Part shown: piece by piece, positions 23,206 to 34,069 of the stretch
How positions within the stretch are numbered: the first letter of the stretch is position 1
Layout of the letters: every line of letters begins with the position of its first letter
NCBI GenBank assembly: GCA_028386065.3
Contig: JAKUCV010007158.1
Span: 152,798-216,797, forward strand
Length of the DNA stretch: 64,000 nt
Direction of reading: 5' to 3'
Source: Turnera subulata
Taxonomy: Eukaryota > Streptophyta > Magnoliopsida > Malpighiales > Passifloraceae
Notes under the pieces: model-generated
Seen by the model: the letters and a program-made list of their open reading frames with translations, nothing else
What the model was told of the DNA's origin: nothing
The model's database searches: none
Program-made: the position numbers and the translations under genes

Positions 23206-23220
23206 GGATGGTTTGGTCTG
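23206..23220. repeat. Target-site duplication of LINE 1, right
   Basis: GGATGGTTTGGTCTG, identical to 17512-17526. Confidence 0.95.
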
Positions 23221-23576
23221 CAAATATGTGGTATCTTCTCTTTGTAAAAAGATGGCATTTTTTTTAGCATAAAATTCATTAATAATAAATATCATCATCA
23301 GCAAAAACAAAAGTGAATATCTTTTAATAAGCAAACATGGAAGGAGTGGAACAACTGGAAAAAAAAAAAAGGGAAAAAAAAGCGCGATGGAATCAGGGAG
23401 CCTTGGACAACCATTTTTTTTTTTTGTCACAAAGTAAAGCTAATTAATTGAAAGTATGGTGGGGCCTGGGGGAAAGGATAAATTAGGAAAATCAAATAAT
23501 AAAGTTGAAGGGGAGGACTGCCACGTGTCACGTGCAGAAGCTCCCACCCTTCAACTTTATATGTATGTTATAGATT
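23221..23576. other. Intergenic DNA with a GC-box/TA motif shared with 38.24 kb
   Basis: No gene is visible. The right end (23520-23576) carries CACGTGTCACG, a C-rich patch, then CTTCAACTTTATATGTATG and ATAGAT. A closely similar block occurs at 38237-38294, so it is a dispersed repeat end, type unknown. Confidence 0.4.
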
Positions 23577-24083
23577 TGAAACCTGACACAACAAACTAGG
23601 TGACACCTCGGTGCCCCACACAGTAGTAACACCCTTGGTGTTTCTCACAACTGTTACTTGCTATGCATGATAATAAAATTCTGACACACCTATTTATATA
23701 GACTCTAACTTAACGGACAAGACAAGACTCCTAAACCAAATGGACTTGGACTCTTAAAACCTAATACATAATGATTTTTAAACCCAATCAAATTAGGCTT
23801 AGCAAGACGAAGCCTGGAAGATGTTCTTGAAATATAGGATGCAACTTGTAAGGATGTGGAGCTAAAGGTTTGGTTTGATTCAAGAAAGATGTTATTGCTC
23901 GAAGTAACGTTCGAGTAACTCACTGCAACAACAAGACGCTGAAGGCACTTTGCAATTGATGAAATTAGGTAGAGTCATATTCATGCTTACAAGCTTAGTT
24001 TAAGGAAGACATTGTTGGGTATTAAACTAAGCCTAATATGATTGGGTTTAAAAGTCCTTATGTAATTAGGTTTTAAGAATCAA
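23577..24083. mobile_element. Rearranged Copia fragment: inverted LTR pieces around an internal end
   Basis: 23577-23800 is a minus-strand LTR matching 14077-14300 and lacks its last ~20 bp. 23801-24016 is plus-strand interior, matching the reverse complement of 14320-14530, and ends in the polypurine-like TTTAAGGAAGACA. 24017-24083 is the first ~67 bp of a plus-strand LTR (TGTTGGGTATTAAAC). The two LTR pieces are therefore inverted relative to each other, which cannot arise from a simple insertion. It is a recombined or twice-inserted relic of the family at 14.1-15.8 kb. Confidence 0.75.
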
Positions 24084-25097
24084 TTAAATTTTTATTTATC
24101 ACTCACAGTGCCTTCTTCCTCAATGGTTTTGGAATTCAAAACTCCATCTTCGTGAGGTCTCATCCTCCTTCAAATCAATTTTTGTTTGAAAATTCTCTAC
24201 CAAGATTCTTCACTCAACCCTGGAACAAACACACCCAATACATCAAACACCCCCAAAACAATTCTTCAAGTTGTCCTCCTCTAATAAGTTATTTATCTAA
24301 TATCTTGGTATTGGTTTTTTTGTTCTTTTTTTAGGTTTTGATTGGTTCTTTTTATTTTGGGTTGTTGCTTGCAATTCCCATCATAATACCACTAAGGTGC
24401 CATTCTTTGACAAGTCATCCACTACACTTCTACATTGGATCTTCGACACTTGCTCACAGTGGTCATCCTAGATGGTTATTTCTTTTTTGGTTGGATATCA
24501 TCTCGTAATATTACCTATTGATATTGATGCCCTTCTAAAGCAAACGGTGCAGAAAAACAAAACAATCAAGAGAGATCTTGATCTTTTAAATTCATTCTGG
24601 ATAATCAGCAAATTCAAGATGCTATTTAGTCAATTAATTGATGAGGAGGAGATGGGAAGTGAGAGAATGTCATGTGTTTCGGAAAAAAGATTAAGACAAC
24701 ATGCTTTCTTATTAAGGAGATTTATGTCATTTCCCAACCAAACAAATGTAAAAGAGAGTGCCGATATTATTAGTTAGGGGAGTGTAAATATGGATTCCTA
24801 CGGCTACATATTGCCAAACACCAACCAAAATATATCTTTGCTTCTTCATAAATGGTGGAAGTTCCACTAAAGTGGTGGCTGTAAATTAATCTCTAAGGTA
24901 GTGAAATATTATATGGCATGAGTAGCCACCTACACAAATGATGCAACTATTGTGCTGGGTTACCATCCTGCATTACCAGAGCAGGAATATGGCTTCTTGT
25001 CCTTCTACAAGGTAAAATCAAGAGGAAGTGCTTAATTGTCAGTTAGAAATGCAATTTCTCCAATCAGTTTGTTCCACAAAGAAACTCAACACAGCTG
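24084..25097. other. Unassigned intergenic DNA
   Basis: Roughly 1 kb with frames of 60-101 codons (24152-24334, 24472-24777, both plus) that lack recognisable domains. It may be old transposon sequence. Confidence 0.4.
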
Positions 25098-25111
25098 CAA
25101 TATAAAGTTAT

Positions 25112-27623
25112 ACGCCATAACTATGGCTACAATAAAGACCATATTCACATTTTCAATCGACTTGGAAAAGGACTTGGAGAAGGCCTATGACAGGATTCGC
25201 TGGGACTTTGTTGAGGACACCCTTCGGGATATTGGACTACCATCCCCATTTGTTTCACTCATAATGTTTTGCCTTTCTTCTAGCTCTATGCAGGTCCTAA
25301 GGAATGGGGAACTCACCAATGCATTCTCCCCCGCTCGCGGGCTACGATAGGGAGATCCTCTCCCCCTATATTTTTGTTCTTTGTTTAGAACGCCTTTCTC
25401 AGACTATATGCTCTAAAGTCAATAATAATATATGGAAGGCTGTCAAAATCAAACTTGATTTGCCTCCCATGTGTCACATGTTTTTTGCAGATGACTTGGT
25501 CCTTTTCTCTGAAGCCTCGGTGGAACAAGCTCGTGTTGTCACACAATTTTTGGAAGAATTCTGCTTGAGCTCGGGACAGCGCATTAGCAAACCTAAATGC
25601 CGGATTTATTGTTCCCGCAATGTCTCCCAGGATTTAGCACAAGCCATTAGTTTCACCTGTCGTGTCCCGTTAACTGATAACTTGGGGAAATATCTGGGCA
25701 TTCCGCTTATTCATGGCCGCACTACAGCAAGCTTGTTTTGCTCAATAACTGAGAAAATTGATGAGCGACTTCAAGGCTAGCAAGTGAATACACTCTCTTT
25801 TGCGGGCAGACTAACACTTACCCAATCGGTTTTGCAGGCAATTCCCACGTATTCCATGCAGATGCTCTCGCTTCCTGTGTCCATCTGCGATGAGGCGGAC
25901 AGAAAGTCAAGGAAATTTCTATGGGGATCCATTAATGAACAAAGAAAACCCTCCCTGGTCAACTGGTCGACTGTATGCGAGACCAAAGCACAGGGTGGCC
26001 TTGGACTCTGGAACATGCGACAAGCAAATGAAGCATTTCTTGTTAAATTCGCATGGAAATTCCTCACTGCTCCTAATCTACTTTGGGTGAGGCTATTGAA
26101 ATCAAAGTATGGTGCCGGAGAGGGGTTCTTACCTAAGATGGTTTCAGGAAGGAGGTGCTCCCATGTATAGAGAGGCATTTGGCCTACGGTGCAGAAAGGT
26201 GCATCCTGGATTGTGGGAGATGGATCCAATGCGCGGTTCTGGACTGATAATTGGCTAGGGGGATAGGGTGACTTGAAGTCTCAAGCAACCCAGCCTATCC
26301 CCGAAGTTCATCTCCAATAGAGAAGTCGCCTCCTATGTCTTAGCTGATGGGGGGTGGGACTTTAATACTCTCCGTGATTTCTTACCCCCGTCTGTCCTCG
26401 GTATCCTTGCATTGTCACCAACATCGGCACTAATCCACAGCGAGGACACTGTTTTTTGGGAGCATACAAGCACCGGCGAGTGTACGGCCAAGTCTTCTTA
26501 TGATCTCATCACCGTCAGAGTACAGCGGCTCAAGGACCATGGAAATTTGTGTGGAAGTGGCAAAGGCTCCCGAGGATCCAGACTTTCCTCTGGCAGCTCG
26601 CTCAAGACGCACTCCTCACTAATGCTACTCGAGTGCACCGGCATATGTCTGACATATCTACCTGCCCTAGATGTCTCCAGCAGCCGGAAACATGTCTTCA
26701 TGCCATACGTGACTGCCCCTATGCTCAGTCGGTTTGGCACCATTTACTTGAAACTAATGCCTGGCCTAATTTTTTTGCAGGTACCAGTGTAGCTGAGTGG
26801 ATCTCGATGGCACTTTTTCAACCCCTGCAATGCCACTCTCGATGCCCTTGGCCTTTAGTCTCCGGGGTCGGCGCCTGGCACATTTGGAAGGCTCGGAATG
26901 AGCGAGTGTTCCAACAAGCGGTCCCTACGGCGAATCCAGAGCAGCTGGCAGAGAAAGTGTTGTCCTTCAGCTTTCAGATATGGCAAGAGAAGCAAAGTCA
27001 GTGTGCTGCAGGCCTCGCCCCCACGACACACTCCATCCTTGTTGGGTGGGTGCCCCCAGCTGTTGGCTGCCTTAAAGTCAACACGGACGGGGCTGTGAAC
27101 CAGAGCAAAGGCCGAACGGGAGCCGGAGGTGTATGCAGGTCACCTGATGGCAAATGGGTGTTTGGCTTTACCCATGGTTTGCCACCTTGTAGCCCTTTCA
27201 TGGCAGAGCTATGGGCGGTTTATGACGCCCTATGTATTGCTAGGGGCTTTGGCTACTCCCGTCTTATTGTGGAGCTAGATTCCAAGGATGTCGTATCGAC
27301 GGTTAACAACCCCGGTTCCACAAGGTTTGAAAGACTACCCCTCATGAAATGTATTAGGGAATTGCTTAGTCATCAATGGAAGGTCTCCATCTCCCACACC
27401 TTTCGGGAGGCAAATGCAGTAGCTGATATCCTAGCCAAGCACAGCCTGGTCTCTGTTTCAGCCCCGACTACACTTACTGCACCCCCTCCCTTTTGTATGA
27501 GCCAGCTAGTACAAGATGTTGCGGGCATACAAAGTCCTTAGGGCTTCATGATGTAATGATTCTCACAGTCTTTTCACCAAAATAAAAAGTGATAAGTAAT
27601 TAATTTCTCAAGAAAAAAAAAAA
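25112..27623 (+). mobile_element. 5'-truncated LINE (LINE 2)
   Basis: It begins inside the reverse transcriptase and runs through RT, zf-RVT and RNase H to a short A-rich tail at ~27612-27623. Candidate degenerate duplications are CAATATAAAGTTAT (25098-25111) and CACTATAAAGTGAT (27624-27637), identical at 12 of 14 positions. The coding sequence (DNLGKYLGIPL, LSFAGRLTLTQSVLQ) belongs to a lineage closer to LINE 4 than to LINEs 1 and 3. 5' truncation is the usual outcome of target-primed reverse transcription. Confidence 0.85.
25150..27541 (+). pseudogene. LINE 2 ORF2 C-terminal two thirds (RT, zf-RVT, RNase H), broken
   Basis: Reads DLEKAYDRIRWDFVED, then GLR-stop-GDPLSPYIF (TAG at 25348 where a Gln codon is expected), CHMFFADDLVLFSEAS with an intact FADD box, and KYLGIPLIHGRT. 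It then reads ERLQG-stop (25778, expected Trp), FAGRLTLTQSVLQAI, and a zf-RVT region around 26549-26760 (RIQTFLWQLAQDAL, CPRCLQQPETCLHAIRDCP). A full RNase H-like tail follows at 27060-27541 (VNTDGAVNQSKGRTGAGGV, VELDSKDVVST, HTFREANAVADILAKH). At least two nonsense codons and several frameshifts disable it, although the last 330 codons (26549-27541) are open. Confidence 0.85.
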
Positions 27624-27637
27624 CACTATAAAGTGAT

Positions 27638-27974
27638 CATAAGTAGATTGGTTTGCCAAGTACCTGACTGAAGAAAAAACATGATTTCAAATTTCTTTAC
27701 ATTGAATTCCAACAGTTACGAGTAATTAAAGAACAATGGGGGGATTCTATTCTCACAGAAGGATTCATTAATTACATCGAGTTATATGCTACCTCTAGTG
27801 CATAAGAGCATTAGTTAGATATGAAATCCTCAAGATATACACTAAATTGGCAGTCTTGGATAGGAGTAGATATTCATATAACTGCCTCTAATTTGTTCCC
27901 TCCATGGCTAAAGTTGGATTTCCATTGTTTCAAAAATTATGAAGTAAACTTAGTTTCCCTCAAAAGAAAATCAG
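27638..27974. other. Presumed 3' flank of the glutaredoxin gene
   Basis: AT-rich, with no feature of its own. As the glutaredoxin is on the minus strand, this should hold its 3' UTR. AT-rich polyadenylation-like words occur but none stands out. Confidence 0.4.
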
Positions 27975-28385
27975 TCAAAGCCATAAAGCTCCAGCTTCCT
28001 TCAAGAGTGGCACTAGAGTTCCATTAATATGGAAAGCCATGACTCTATCCATGGCACCAATGAGCTTTCCTCCAATGAACACAATAGGAACAGCACTAGA
28101 ACAGTAGTAGTTTCCAAGCAACCTCATTAATGCCCTCTCAATCTCTTTCCCTCTTGGGTCCTGGTCCAACTCATACACAGTTGGGTTCACACCCATCCCA
28201 CAAAACAAGCTCTTCACCGCATGGCACATGCAACAGCTGCTCACACTAAATATCACCACCGCACTCTCTGATGCCACCCTCACAACCCTCTCCAATGAGT
28301 CAGTACCACCCAGGCTAGCGCTATTAATCCTCCTCACCACCGGAGCATAGTAGCTATCCCCCCAAGACTCGGCGGCCTGATACAT
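27975..28385 (-). CDS. CC-type glutaredoxin (ROXY family), intronless
   Basis: Predicted 136 aa protein starting MYQAAESWGDSYYAP. An in-frame ATG 15 codons upstream (28430) is less likely, because related proteins start near MYQ and are about this size. The single glutaredoxin domain has the active site SCCMCHAVK (around residues 58-66), the glutathione-side motif PIVFIGGKLIGAMDRV, and the C-terminal ALWL. The CCMC site defines the land-plant-specific CC class. The ALWL tail in Arabidopsis ROXYs is needed to interact with TGA bZIP factors and to repress them through TOPLESS. The family acts in nucleus and cytosol in flower development, nitrogen signalling and jasmonate/salicylate crosstalk; the exact role of this member cannot be told. 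The frame is intact and a TATA box lies upstream. It is the only simple host gene in the left half. Confidence 0.93.
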   Translation of the reverse strand: MYQAAESWGDSYYAPVVRRINSASLGGTDSLERVVRVASESAVVIFSVSSCCMCHAVKSLFCGMGVNPTVYELDQDPRGKEIERALMRLLGNYYCSSAVPIVFIGGKLIGAMDRVMAFHINGTLVPLLKEAGALWL

Positions 28386-28531
28386 TCTTATAATTTCTTC
28401 CTCAACAAAGACACAATTATGATACAACAAGCTGGAGAAATGGAAATGATGATGTATTAAGCTAGAGAAGAATGTGTGTGTGCGTGTGTGTTTAAGGTAA
28501 CTGATGAGAATGTGAGCTCAAGGAAGTGAGC

Positions 28532-28540
28532 TTTATATAA
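28532..28540 (-). promoter_or_regulatory. TATA box of the glutaredoxin gene
   Basis: The minus strand reads TTATATAAAG about 150 bp upstream of the MYQ start codon. A start of transcription near 28500 would give a 5' leader of roughly 115 bases, which is ordinary. A TGACGT word (29093-29098, plus strand) about 550 bp further upstream could be a TGA-factor (as-1-like) site. Single words of this size occur by chance. Confidence 0.6.
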
Positions 28541-30028
28541 GGATCTATGTCGTGTAAGAAGGTACTAATACTATTTTTTTTTAATTTTTTGATGCTAGGT
28601 ACTAATACTATTGCTGTAATAATGTAAAAAAGTTTGTCTTTTGTTGTCTCAGCGCGTGCGTGGATGGATCTTGTAGTTCTTGCTTTAAAAGGTTATTGTC
28701 TCTAATAGGAGGAATATAACAGTGAACACTCCATACAAATGTTTTTTTTTTTTTTTCTAAAAGCCTTATTAGTGGAAGCGTAGGTAGGTGTCAGGCTAAT
28801 TTATAAGGCGGCTTATAGTAAGTCATTTGCCTACTGTACAGAGCATTTAATCAAGCCATAATAACACTCCGGTTTTCTCTCTGCCTTTTCATCATCAAGT
28901 TTGTAAAAGAAGGTGAGTAAATAAAAGAAAAAAGTCACGTCTTAATTAAGGACAAGGTAACAGGCTTTTTCCTGGTTATGTTGCATACTTGTATAGGCAA
29001 AAGCTGCGTCAGTTTTTTGTATAGCGCATATGGACGGCTGTCCCCGTCATCGTTGTCGGATCTCAAAGGTTAAAGCATTGTTTTTTTTCTTGTGACGTGA
29101 CCATTACGCGCATCTTCCTTCATGTTCATCGATCATTGTCATCATCAACAATGAGCTCTTTATTACCGTTGTCGAATTGACCCCTGCCACTCCATGAGAA
29201 GTGTAGTACTAGCAGCAATTAGCATGCTTCCTTTTTCTAGGAAACCAAAACAGTTTATCCTGGTCAAAGCTATCAGGTGACATCAAGGAGCCATAACTTT
29301 AAATGAATTTATATATGGATATATAAAGAGTTTTTCTTATACCCGTAAAATTATAAAATTTCTACTCATTATTTTCATTTTAGTATAAAAATTTATTCAT
29401 TATTAGTATTAAATTAGTGTATACATGATAAACTAAAAGTCATGAAGATTTTGCATTTCAACATGTATCTAGCCTTTTGGACCTTTTAAGTGTCTTTTTT
29501 TTAAGTTTAGCATCAATTCTCATTAATAAAAAGAGAGTAGCTCATTCTAATGATGTTACAAAATTCATGGGCATTTCTTAGTTCCATTCATTATTGTTGT
29601 TATTAATAGAAAAATATATTCATTATTTAGCATTGAATATGAGCATATATGGTAATTGAAAAGTCATGAAAGTTTTGTATATATATAGAAGATGTGGTTA
29701 TCAACAAAGAGATTAAAACAAAAGTACAAAAGAGGTTTTTAAGCTATCTCTCCACCCCAACGTAAAAACTTTTTGAAAAATTTCTTGAAGGAATTATGCA
29801 TTATAGTGATTCGATTCCTCAAGCTTCCTTTCGGGGAAGAATTTTTTGGATATGCCGTGGCAGGGGATGCAGACATCAAATATATATTTCCAATATGTTT
29901 CCAATGTTGGCGGAGAATGTTAAGGGGGCAATGTACAACAAAACAAGGTAAATTTAGTATTTTTATTTTATTTTTTAAAAAAAAATATTAAAAATAATAT
30001 AGCTATGTATATTCTTTTATATATAGAC
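28541..30028. other. Glutaredoxin upstream region and AT-rich intergenic DNA
   Basis: No second gene seen. The proximal part (to ~29250) should hold the glutaredoxin promoter and contains the TGACGT word at 29093. The distal part (29300-30028) is very AT-rich and may be the body of the Helitron whose 3' end follows. I could not identify a 5' TC end. Confidence 0.4.
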
Positions 30029-30080
30029 TTTTTTTTTATGTCACCTCCTAATCCGTGTGTAACACGGAGAAATGACTAGT
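30029..30080 (+). mobile_element. Helitron 3' terminus
   Basis: The stem CCGTGT (30053-30058) and ACACGG (30062-30067), with a 3-base loop, is followed after eight bases by CTAGT (30076-30080) and then T. A short GC hairpin ~10 bases before CTRR(T), inserted before T, is the hallmark of Helitron 3' ends. The element extends leftwards for an unknown distance. No Rep/helicase gene is present, so it would be non-autonomous. Confidence 0.6.
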
Positions 30081-30398
30081 TTTCTTCTATAGCTCCCTAA
30101 CCTTATTTATAGGGAGTATAATATATCTTACATTTGAGCTTTTAAATTGCGCATGGAAATCTATCTTGCTGGATTGATATATGTTTGCTTTTGTCACCTA
30201 ATTTGGCATTTCATTGTAATTCATGATTATTATGATGAGCATTGAAGAATTATATATACACTTGATAATTCTTTTTTTGAACAAAATAAACACGACAAAA
30301 TTCGCAACGTTACTCTGGAAGTATATATGTATATAATGATCGATATTATAATATATACTTTGGCCTAATGAATTGACCCCATCTCCCTCTTACAAAGT

Positions 30399-30411
30399 TC
30401 CTTCCTTCCAC
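30399..30411. repeat. Target-site duplication of LINE 3, left
   Basis: TCCTTCCTTCCAC, matching TCCTTCTTCCAC at 34058-34069 with one base fewer in the right copy. Confidence 0.7.
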
Positions 30412-33400
30412 GATTTGGGATATGTTGGGTGTAACTTTACATGGGCGAATGACCATCGGGATGATACTCATATTGAGGAGCGTATTGACAGGTTGGTGGC
30501 TTCGGCATCTTGGACTGATTTGTTTCCTAGGGCTCTTGTAAAACATCTTCCGAGACAACAGTCTGATCTTGCCCCACTTAAGCTGGTATTGGATAGAGAG
30601 ACGGCAGTGAGACCTGGGGCCAAGCGGATCTTCCGTTTTGAAGCCGTCTGGCTTACAGATTCTCAATGTGAGTCAACCGTGAATCAGGCCTGGCAAGCTC
30701 CAGTTGTGGATAATCCGGTCTCGGTAATTCATAAAAAAAATTCGCGGTGTGGTGTTTCTTTGTCTAAGTGGAGCAAGGCTCATTTCCAAAATATCACCTC
30801 AGCCCTCATTGAGAAGCGTAAGTTGTTAGAGGATCTGAATAAGAGGCATCAATCCCCGGAGGTAGTGAAGAAGTCGAAAGTGGTCAATAGAGAAATTGCC
30901 GATTTATTTATGAAGGAGGAGACACTATGGGCTCAAAGGTCCCGCATTGCTTGGCTACGTGATGGTGATCGAAATCCTAGTTATTTCTTTCACAAGGCGA
31001 AGCAATGAGGGAAATCCAATGGTATTTTGGGGGTAATGGATGCGGATGGGCAGTGGCAGACGTCCCAGAAATGTATTGCTCAAACTTTTAACGAATACTT
31101 CTCTCATTTATTCTCCTCTAACGGTGCCCTTCAGATGGACCAGGTTCTGAATGCAATGGATGTCCGGGTGACAGAGGCTATGAATGAGCTCCTCTGTAAG
31201 CCATTCACTAATTCGGATGTTTATACAGCCCTCCAGCAAATGCATCTGTCTAAAGCCTCAGGACCGGATGGGATGCCCCCTCTCTTCTTTCAGAAGTTTT
31301 GGCCAGTAGTGGGGGCCGAAGTGTGCCAGATGGTGCTCTCAATTCTTAATCAGGGGGCTGATCCTGGGCCTCTAAACCATACATCCATCACATTGATCCC
31401 TAAGGTGAAGAATCCCGAGCTTTGCAGTCAATATAGGCCCATCAGTCTGTGCAATGTGGTTTTCAGGCTCATTACTAAAGTCATTGCGAATAGATTGAAG
31501 GTGGTGCTGCATGAAATTGTAGGGGAGGAACAAAGTGCATTTGTACCAGGGAGGCTCATCACAGACAATGCTTTGATAGCTTTCGAAACTTTTCACTATA
31601 TGAAGAAGGTTAGTACAAGCAAAAAGGGGTACATGGAACTCAAGCTTGACATGAGCAAGGCCTATGATCGAATTGAATGGGACTACTTGGAGGCAATTAT
31701 GTTGAAGATGGGTTTCTGTGTGAGATGGGTAGATCTAATTATGAAGTGTGTGCGGTCGGTATCCTATTCTATTCTAATCAACAGAGTTCCGCAACAGACC
31801 ATTATTCCTACAAGAGGAATTCGGCAGGGAGACCCTCTTTCTCCCTATCTTTTCCTTTTATGTGCAGAGGGTTTGTCGGCTCTCATTAGACAGAATATCC
31901 AGAATGGGGTCCTCCATGGAATTCGGGTTTGTCAGTCTGCTCCTTCTGTTTCCCATTTAGTTTTTGCTGACGACAGCATCTTGTTTGCAAAAGCCTCTAG
32001 GGAAGAAGCCAGTACTTTGGTCTCCATTCTTAGGCATTATGAGTTGGCCTCAGGCCAAAAGATCAATCTAGATAAATCGGAAGTTCTTTTTAGCCGAGGT
32101 TTTCCAGATCAGAACAAAATCCAAGTCCAAGGGGACTTAGCAGTAAAGGCAGTTGAAACTTTCAAGAAGTATCTAGGCTTGCCAACAATGGTGAGGCGAT
32201 AAAAAAAAAACTCATTTTTGCTACAGTAAGAGACCGACTAGTGAAAAAAATGGGTCAGTGGAAAGAGCAATTTTTGACTGATGTTGGTAAGGAACTCTTC
32301 ATCAAATCGGTCGCTCAAGCAGTACCCAATTATGTTATGAGCTGCTTCCTGTTGCCTAACAACATTATTGAAGAGATGGAGATTCTTATCAGGAAATTTT
32401 GGTGGGAGGCTAAGGATGGAAAGAGGAGAATTCATTGGGTAGCATGGCACAAGTTGTGCAATAGAAAAGCTGTTGGGGCCTAGGATTTCGGGTATTGGAA
32501 GCTTTCAACATTGCCTTTTCGGCCAAGCAGGGATGGCGCCTTATTTGCAATGAACATAGTCTGTTGGGCCGTATCTTGAAGGCAAGATATTTTCCTAGAT
32601 GTAACTTTCTCCAAGCAGAGGTGGGATACAACCCAAGTTATTCTTGGCGGAGCATTTGTAAAGCAAAGTTTCTTCTAGAGAAGGGTGTGCGATGGTTGAT
32701 TGGAGATGGTTCACATGTTCGCATATGGGAAGATTGTTGGCTTCCGCATGAGGTTGGCCTCCCATCCTCTCGGCCTCCTGCAAACTATGATGAAACAACA
32801 TATGTAGCCTCTCTGATTAATAGGACCACGGCGAACTGGAATTTTGAGTTAGTAGAGAACTTTTTCTCGGTGGAGGAGGCATCCTTAATTAAATCTATCC
32901 CGCTTAGTGCCCGGCTTCCGCCAGATTCCCCATACTGGCACCTTACCCCATCAGGTCAGTATACGGTTAAATCTGGATATCAGCTATGCTTATCGGTCTT
33001 ACATCCTACATGTACCTCAGACGAATCCTTGGTTGCTTCTTGCTCAAATTCCTAGTGGAAGATGCTATGGAAATGTAATGTCCCTCCAAAGATCCGGTCT
33101 TTTGCTTGGAAAATTTGCCATAACATTCTACCAGTTAAGGCAAACCTATCGACCCGATTGAGAATAGGTGACTTGACTTGTCCTAGATGTTCTGCTGGTC
33201 AAGAAACCGTTCTCCACCTGTTACGGGACTGCCCTGACTCGAAGAGTGTCTGGAGGAGTAGCGAACTGTCTTATATTGTGGACATAACTGCTCTTGGCAA
33301 CTTGGTCACTAATTGGCTACAGCAGATTTGGTCTACACGAGGGAAGGAGCATTTTGGCAAATTCTTATGTCTGTCATGGTCTATCTGGAAAGACCGCAAC

Positions 33401-34021
33401 AACGGGGTCTTCAACCAAAAACGAACTCCTGCACAGACCATTCTCCGATCAGCCTTGGACTTATGTTGTAGTTATTGGGAGGCCAACTCCCAGGAATCTC
33501 TCCCTCGGGTTATACCACCTTGCTAGGGATGGCAACCCCCTCCATGTCATGTGATCAAGCTGAATACGGATGTGGCTATTCAACCTAATCAGACAGGTCT
33601 GGGAGCTATTCTACGAAACTTGGATGGGGATGTGCTTACATTAGCCACCGAAGTACTGCCTGCTAAGCTAGATGTGACCGCGGGTGAGGCTGTTGCAGCT
33701 CGCCTGGGGCTATGTCTACCTAGAGAGTTGGATATTCCTAATCTGATCCTGGAAATGGACTCGCAGACCATCGTTAGCCTGCTGCAGAATGGTTCCACCC
33801 CCACAACCCGAGTTGGACAAGTGATTGGGGACCTTTACCTCCTTGCTGCTTCTTTTTCTTCTTTTTCATCTGTTTTCATTCCACGTACTTGTAATAAGGC
33901 AGCCCACTTAGTCTGCCATTTAGCCTTTTCTTTCACTCCGGAACGTGTTTGGTTCTCGGATTTTCCTGCAAATGTTGTTGCTTGCGTCGCAAATGATGTA
34001 TCGGCTCGCTTTGGGCGATAA
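30412..34021 (+). pseudogene. LINE 3 ORF2, 5'-truncated and broken, with intact RT core
   Basis: The endonuclease tail (ERIDRLVASASWTDLFPRAL, then SDLAPLKL) is followed by TGA at ~31006. The RT block 31027-32202 is open: KASGPDGMPPLFFQKFW, SQYRPISLCNVVFRLITKV, DMSKAYDRIEW, RGIRQGDPLSPYLF and VFADDSILFA, with the YxDD-equivalent FADD intact. A stop at 32200 and a frameshift follow, then the zf-RVT region 32495-33526 (CPRCSAGQETVLHLLRDCP) and RNase H 33551-34021 (LNTDVAIQPNQTGLGAIL, EMDSQTIVSLL, NKAAHLVCHLAFS). Without the 5' half and promoter it cannot be autonomous. Confidence 0.88.
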
Positions 34022-34057
34022 GCAATAAAGAAACCATTTGCTCCTAAAAAAAAAAGA
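30412..34057 (+). mobile_element. 5'-truncated LINE of the LINE 1 family (LINE 3, 3.6 kb)
   Basis: It starts abruptly inside the ORF2 endonuclease (DLGYVGCNFTWAND) and ends with an AATAAA-like signal (~34023) and a poly(A) of about ten at 34046-34055. It is flanked by a near-perfect ~12 bp duplication. Coding similarity to LINE 1 runs the full length, for example DKSEVLFSR, KAKFLLEKGVRWL and GLGAILRN. It is less damaged than LINE 1, with an RT frame open for 391 codons. Confidence 0.9.
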
Positions 34058-34069
34058 TCCTTCTTCCAC

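Noticed and set aside
28386..28430. Upstream ATG of the glutaredoxin (MLYHNC...)
   Set aside because: In frame but adds 15 residues not typical of ROXY proteins; the MYQ start gives the usual 136 aa. It cannot be fully excluded.
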